Positions 58,831 to 64,000 of a stretch of 64,000 nucleotides of DNA are shown in pieces. The first letter of the stretch is position 1. Each line of letters begins with the position of its first letter. Below the pieces are notes generated by a model. That model was not told the origin of the DNA. It was given only the letters and a program-made list of their open reading frames with translations, and did no database searches. The position numbers were made by a program, and so were the translations under genes. Source of the DNA: Cryptomeria japonica (taxonomy: Eukaryota; Streptophyta; Pinopsida; Cupressales; Cupressaceae); NCBI RefSeq assembly GCF_030272615.1, contig NC_081415.1, positions 600,613,644-600,677,643 on the forward strand. Reading direction: 5' to 3'.

Positions 58831-59400
58831 GGATTCAATGGAGGATTGTGATAGGATGGAGGATGGAGGATTGGATGGAGGCTTGAGGTAGGATGGAAGA
58901 TTAGGATTGGATGGAGGGATAGGATTGGATGAAGGATTGAGGTAGGATAGAGGATTAGGGTCATGAATTGTGGATTGTATTTTGGGATAATGATATATTG
59001 GATTTGGATTAGGGATGTAAGTGGTAGTGTTATTATGAAAAGAAGAAGGTTAGGATAGGATCATGGGAGAAGATGGAGGTATGGGTGTTGCATATGAGGG
59101 ATACATGGATAAGATATATGCAACAGTTGTGGGTGGAAGACATAATGGATTTCCCTTATCAAAGGTGGGATAATGATTATGAGTGGATGCACATGGAGGA
59201 ATGGTAGGGTAGCTAGGATGAACAATAGGATTTTGGTATCTGACACTTAGCACAAGCTTGCTAAGGATGAGGGTATCGAGTTTTTCAATTTCATATTCAT
59301 CTTGATCAACAAGACTCCCATCATCATCAAAATGGGACGAAGTGGTATAAAATGAAGGATGACCAAACTCATCATAATAAAATTGAGAAATGACTATTAG
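58830..59400 (-). pseudogene. gypsy gag N-terminal region
   Basis: The minus strand reads HFDDDGSLVDQDEYEIEKLD, then a Pro/His/Tyr/Ser-rich part (HPSYPTIPPCASTHNHYP; open frame 59050-59253), similar in style to the gag N-terminus of remnant A. It continues into a histidine/proline repeat encoded by a GGATTGGATGGA-like minisatellite at 58835-58960 (plus strand). It belongs to the element whose LTR is 61700-62880. The rest of gag and all of pol are missing. Confidence 0.55.
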
Positions 59401-60778
59401 TTAATGAGTTAGAGAGATGAAAGATGAAAATGGATGATAGGCTAAAGACTGGAATATGGTGAATGACAAGCTCAAACTAGGATGGGGATTGACTTTGAGG
59501 AAGTTGGAAAGAGGATAAAGTTTGATGTTCGATTTTGATGTTTGATATTTGGATTGATTAACTTAGGAAGAAGGTAATCATGATGTGAATTTGGCGACAA
59601 TGACAATGGATGAAAAATGACGATTATGATGGTGACTATGCTAGGACTAGGATAAGGATCATGAAGATGAAAGTTTGAGACTTTGATGGAAAACAAGTTT
59701 GGACTTTAGACAATTGATTTTTGACTTGTTCTTTGGAAAAAGATAGTTTGTGACACAAACACAACAAGTACGCAAGTATGATAAATTCATTAACAATCAT
59801 GTACTTCCTTGGCTGGCAAATAACAATACTTGTTGGATCCCACTTTAGAAATCAATCTGTAGCCACACTTATTCATATTGGATATCATAAAAGTCTAGTG
59901 TCATTGGCTCCCCTCCATGACAACACACTTCTCAGGAACACCCAACTTTGAATTCCTAAAGACCCAAAGGTCTCGAGGAATATGATATCTCAATAACAAA
60001 ATGCGAGATTGTGGGCGGCTTCAGAGGTCTAACCTCTTGCGCCAACAAATAGAAGGTTTTTAGGAAAATAAAATAAATTTGGCTCATAGTGGGGTAATTT
60101 TGGGGTAATGTGGTGGTTATACATGTGGTGGCTAGCTCATTTAAGATATATAATAGCCTATAAAACACAAGTTGTTATGCATTTACCACACAAGCACCTG
60201 GGGATTTTGAATTTTGTCAAGATCACGAAGGTATTTGCATGTAGATATTGAGGGAAAACATTGGTATAACATAGTGGCACCAGTTGATTATGGCTTTCAC
60301 CAAAATCATGAATATTTATATAGCAGACCAAAAGAGTACTGCTTGGGTCGTTCCCTCTCACTTGGCCTTATATAATACTTAGGAGGCAGACCCTTCTACC
60401 TAAAAAGAAGTAAATCAAATGTCACTAACACTTTTATTTGCACCCAAGACCACAAGAGCTAGGGTAGAGGATAGTGTGTGTTAGCAATAGGTCCACTCAC
60501 ACGCACAAGTGTGCCAAACACCAAAGACACTGATTCATTTTAAGTACCAATTCAAATATTGTTTAATCTAAAAGAAAACACTCTCCTAATCTACCTCTAA
60601 AAAAAAAATAATTAGTAGTTTGAGGTATTATTTATGTCTTTGACCAATCAAAACACCTCTGTTGCACTCGACTTTGCCACATGCTATAGTCAGATTATTA
60701 GTAACATAGAAAAACCCCAAGAAAAAAGATAGATCCAAAATAGAACAACATTAAAATAACCAGTTTAATGTGAAACAT

Positions 60779-61000
60779 TACCTAAACACATGTGAAATAC
60801 TACTTAAACTTATATGAAATACTACATATACTAATGCGAAACATTGCATATACAAATGCAAAACACTGCATATACAAATGCGAAATATACTACATATACT
60901 AATGCAAAACTTTGAGTATACTTATATGAAATACTACATATACTAATGCAAAAATTTGTCACAATGAATGCGAAATAGTACAACAACACAGATATGAAAC
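60779..61000 (-). repeat. CGCATTTG motif cluster, leader copy 2
   Basis: About ten variants, on the plus strand written atgcgaaac, acaaatgcgaaat, actaatgcaaaac and tatatgaaatactacat, with spacing of 15-25 bp. Confidence 0.75.
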
Positions 61001-61379
61001 CAATTTCTATGTAAAACTCACAAATTAGGTCCTGCAAACAAATGGATTAGTTTTTTATAGATCATGGTTAAAAGTATAATCGCGTTTTTGGAAGCAACTT
61101 ATTGAAAATACTTGGTTTGTTCTTCTAGTTCATTAATCAGTTGATCTACTCACAAGGCCCTAACATGTTGTTTCTGTAGTCATTTGTGTTCTACTATTTG
61201 TCGAGATCCCATATAATTAATCTTAACACTACGAGTCATATGGTTAAAATATTGCAAACTTATCTACCTGCTTCATTCAGAAAAATTTCTTAAAACTGGA
61301 AGCAAATTATCATTGAAAATTGACAAGCGATCCCAAAAATAACAATTTTAACAAATTGCAGATCTTACCCACTTTTACC

Positions 61380-61580
61380 TATGACATATGTGAAAAACTT
61401 GATAGGTATATGAGAAACACCAACTGGACAAATGTGACACATTGGTAGAATGGATGCAAAGTATGATCAATACAAATGCGAAATATTAATAGAACTGATG
61501 CAAAAAATTGTTAGGATGTATATGAAATACTAATGATACAAATGCAAAATCCCAGTCATTGATGCGAAAAGACATATTTG
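61380..61580 (-). repeat. CGCATTTG motif cluster, leader copy 1
   Basis: About nine variants such as acaaatgcgaaatattaat, gatgcaaaaaat, atgtgacac and gatgcgaaaag, close to the primer site. Confidence 0.72.
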
Positions 61581-61679
61581 ATCTTGCAAATGGAATTTTT
61601 CTTGTCTCCAAGCACCAAAACTTGCGATTCAAAAGCACTAAAACAACAAAAAAAGATTAAAATGACCCATGAAGTGGGT

Positions 61680-61698
61680 CCCACTAGACACGCCAAAA
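61680..61698 (-). other. primer binding site of minus-strand gypsy element
   Basis: The minus strand reads TTTTGGCGTGTCTAGTGGG just inside the LTR. It has the TGGCG-type start and the same T-run as the giant element's site. Confidence 0.7.
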
Positions 61699-61699
61699 A

Positions 61700-62880
61700 T
61701 GTATGTAAAAAATTGTGAATGTAAACTAAAGAGACTGAAAAGATGAACTAAACAATCAACAAACACATATTTCAACCACACTCAATATTACGACGTTAAG
61801 AAAGAAGAGAACTAGATAAACGAAATACAAGCAATTAAACTACAAACTCTGGATTATCCTTCAATCTGATAGTCCCCTGATTTGATGTGTGCTTGTTGAA
61901 TGATAGATACTAGATTTTTCTCCATGATAGTGAATGCAAGATGGATATTAAGATAAAATATGATGCAAAATGGATGTGAGATGCTTAATGGATGTGCAAA
62001 AGTGAGTGAACGATTCTACATTACGAGAGTATGAAAATGGAAGTGGATGAACAATTTTGCATTATGAGAGTATGGAAATGAAAGTGGATGATCAATGAAA
62101 GGAAAATGGGGAGGTTAAATAGGCTAGAATGAGAGATGGAGAGGGATTAGAGGGAGACACATGTCACTAAGAAGGGCATGTGTCATGGATGAATGACATG
62201 TGCCCCTGAGGACACATGCCTATTTCGGAATCAAACACCCAAATTGGAAGGTTCTATTCCAAAAGAAATTACGAAATAGAGATATTCCCATGGTTTAGGA
62301 TATTTGAGATATTTTCTCAATTTTTAGGAAATTTGGTTCCCTTCCAAAATGAGGATATTTCCATGTTTAAGATATTTGGGATATTTTCCCAAATTTTAGG
62401 GCATTTGGTTCACCAAAATTCAAAGGCATTTCCCAAATTTTATGAAATTTGGGATATTTTGGGAATGCACACATATGATGAGTGATAAGGGATAGGGTTG
62501 AATAAACCCTTGGTTAGTTAGATGGGCTAGGCTAGAGGAAGGGTTAGATAAGGGTTAGAGTTAGGAGACATGTGGAGAAATAGAATTAATATATTTAATT
62601 AATTAATTCTATGAGAGAATATTAGGAGGAAAGGACAAAAGTGAATTTAATAGTCAAATTAGGCACCTGATTTATTTAATAGAAGGGTCAAATTTAATTA
62701 ATTAAATGATTTATGATTTTCAAATAATTAGTTAAAGGAGAGCTATAGTGTAATTAATAAGATTAATCAGCTAGAAGGAGGGGACACTAATTAATTAAAT
62801 AATGCATAATTATTTAATTAAAGGCACACTCAGGATAGCTAAATTCAATTAACCAAATTAATCAAATTTAGGTGTCTACA
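61700..62880 (-). repeat. 5' LTR of minus-strand gypsy element
   Basis: In element sense it starts TGTAGACACCTAAATTTG (62880 downward) and ends TACATACA at 61700, 1,181 bp. It has A/T-rich ttaattaa runs and several diverged copies of aatatcccaaat (62280-62465). The matching 3' LTR is not in the window, so its target duplication cannot be tested. Confidence 0.8.
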
Positions 62881-63157
62881 TCTCTTAATTTAATATTGTT
62901 GATGGAGGGATGACTAATAGAAATGACAATTAAAGAGAAAACATGTGTTATCTAACTAGTATGCCCTATTTAGTGCTCAGAGATCAAGCGGCTACCCTAC
63001 TTTACATTTTATTATGTCTCTTAATAATATTGTTGATGGGAGGAATGACTAATAGAAATATAAATTAAAGAGAACATGATTGACTATGCATTAGTAGATA
63101 TGGGGGGATGCATTAGTAGATATGGGGGGATGCATGAGAGAGAACATTGGGATTATG
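62881..63157. other. flank with a 22-bp tandem duplication
   Basis: gcattagtagatatgggggg occurs twice in tandem at 63088 and 63110. tctcttaat...attgttgatgg also recurs (62881, 63017). No gene. Confidence 0.6.
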
Positions 63158-63690
63158 TTGGATATTAGAAATAGAAACTATAAGGTAATAGAAGGAAGCA
63201 ATGTAAGGGGAGTTTGGAGGTCAAGATGGGGGAGATAGCATGTGGAATGGACAACGTAGGAGATGAAGTATGGAAGTGAATAATAGAAAATAAAGCTTGA
63301 GATTATGGAGAATAGGTGTATCAAATGATGCAACACATTTATTCTATAATAGTATCCTCCCATGTTCAGTTAGATGATTGTTTTTTCAATCATTTTAGGA
63401 CTTTTAGATTACTATTTTAAAGTTTTTATTCAATATTTTGTTTTGACTTATCTTCGCTTGCTTTTGGTTAAGTTTGTTTAAGGGGAAATCTATAGTAAGT
63501 TGAGTAGTTAGGGGGAGTTCACATGATTAAAGAGTCAATCTTAGAAGAGAATAAGGATTAGAAAATAATATGAGCTCAAAGGAGACTAAAAAATAAGAGG
63601 ATATTATTGCTAATATGCCAATATTTTATCAACTTTTCAATGTTATAGTTATTCTACAATATATCTAGTTATTTAAATGTTTTGTTTGGT
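63158..63690 (+). repeat. direct repeat D, right copy (uninterrupted)
   Basis: Homologous to 54938-55392 and continues without break through the sites occupied at left by the solo LTR and the 56840-57396 insertion, to ttatagttattctacaat near 63640-63660. Confidence 0.85.
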
Positions 63691-64000
63691 TATTGAGTGG
63701 TGTATATATTCTTTCATGATTCTTTTCTATTAGAAAATATTTTTATTTTTAAGGGTAAGGCAAAACAAAACACTAACTTGTAGGTTCCAAAAGTCTAAAC
63801 AATAATTTGATGAGTTTATATTGTAAAAACTCCTCTAAGCTTCTCCATTTAATAAGATTATACCATGGAGAGGTTGAGCTAGATCCAAAAATTAGCATTA
63901 TTATCAAGATTATGAAAATCAAACACAGCAACAATATAGTCTTTAAAATAATTTGTTATCTCTTAGTGAGGTTATAAACAAAATTTCAAATCATAAAAGA
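63691..64000. other. AT-rich end of window
   Basis: Nothing recognised. Confidence 0.5.

Larger units (their letters stand above)
59401..61679 (-). other. leader of minus-strand gypsy element
   Basis: 2.3 kb from the primer site to gag. It holds two clusters of CGCATTTGTAT-like motifs (minus sense) and the block TTGTTGGCGCAAGAGG (complement of 60033-60048), which matches the giant element's leader at 26716. No ORF recognised. Confidence 0.65.

Noticed and set aside
55393-62880. Pairing the LTRs 55393-56834 and 61700-62880 as one element
   Set aside because: They are in opposite orientation and differ in sequence; the first has its own TTAAC duplication as a solo LTR.

Overview
This window is transposon-packed nuclear DNA of a seed plant. 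The evidence is copia elements primed by initiator-tRNA-Met-type sites (TGGTATCAGAGC), plant-type Ty3/gypsy elements (one with a second RNase H and an antisense plant mobile domain ORF), and plant LINE remnants. The AT-rich background, old decayed copies and very long nested elements fit a large genome; a conifer or other gymnosperm is my guess and is not proven by the sequence. I recognise no intact host gene, tRNA, rRNA or CRISPR. Nearly every coding region is a transposon ORF, most broken by stops or frameshifts. Translation starts given for broken ORFs are approximate.

Layout. 1-6021: 3' part of a plus-strand copia element (integrase, reverse transcriptase (RT), RNase H, 3' LTR), the LTR split by a 1.9 kb insertion. 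6042-11110: gypsy-type LTR A0, interrupted by a complete minus-strand copia deletion derivative (6537-10716, target duplication CTACA). 11120-15147: plus-strand gypsy remnant A with gag and protease only. 15150-22345: minus-strand relative B with tandem arrays, a gag piece and a G-patch. A young 2.4 kb non-autonomous LTR element (19406-21814, duplication AAACA) with a very GC-rich 182-codon ORF sits inside B. 22827-24060: a copia LTR fragment and a LINE RT fragment.

24555-45081: a 20.5 kb Ty3/gypsy element (duplication CAAGG) with gag, protease, G-patch, RT, two RNase H domains and integrase, then an 8 kb 3' region holding an antisense plant mobile domain ORF. 45259-53196: a minus-strand copia-type LTR element (duplication GGTAG) without pol. 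It has a coiled-coil ORF with five CCHC zinc knuckles and a large unrecognised ORF of about 1,127 codons. 54938-63690: two diverged direct-repeat copies. The left copy is cut by a solo LTR (55393-56834, duplication TTAAC). Between the copies lie a LINE ORF1 remnant and the 5' end of another minus-strand gypsy element (LTR 61700-62880).

Five insertions have exact 5-bp target duplications, so the nesting can be read directly. Removing the two large elements joins 24061-24554, 45087-45258 and 53202 onward into one older host stretch. The strongest candidates for something new are the five-knuckle non-autonomous copia, the GC island in the young small element, and short GCGCATTTG-type motif arrays. 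These arrays lie in the 5' leaders of two gypsy elements and, inverted, beside the antisense ORF of one.
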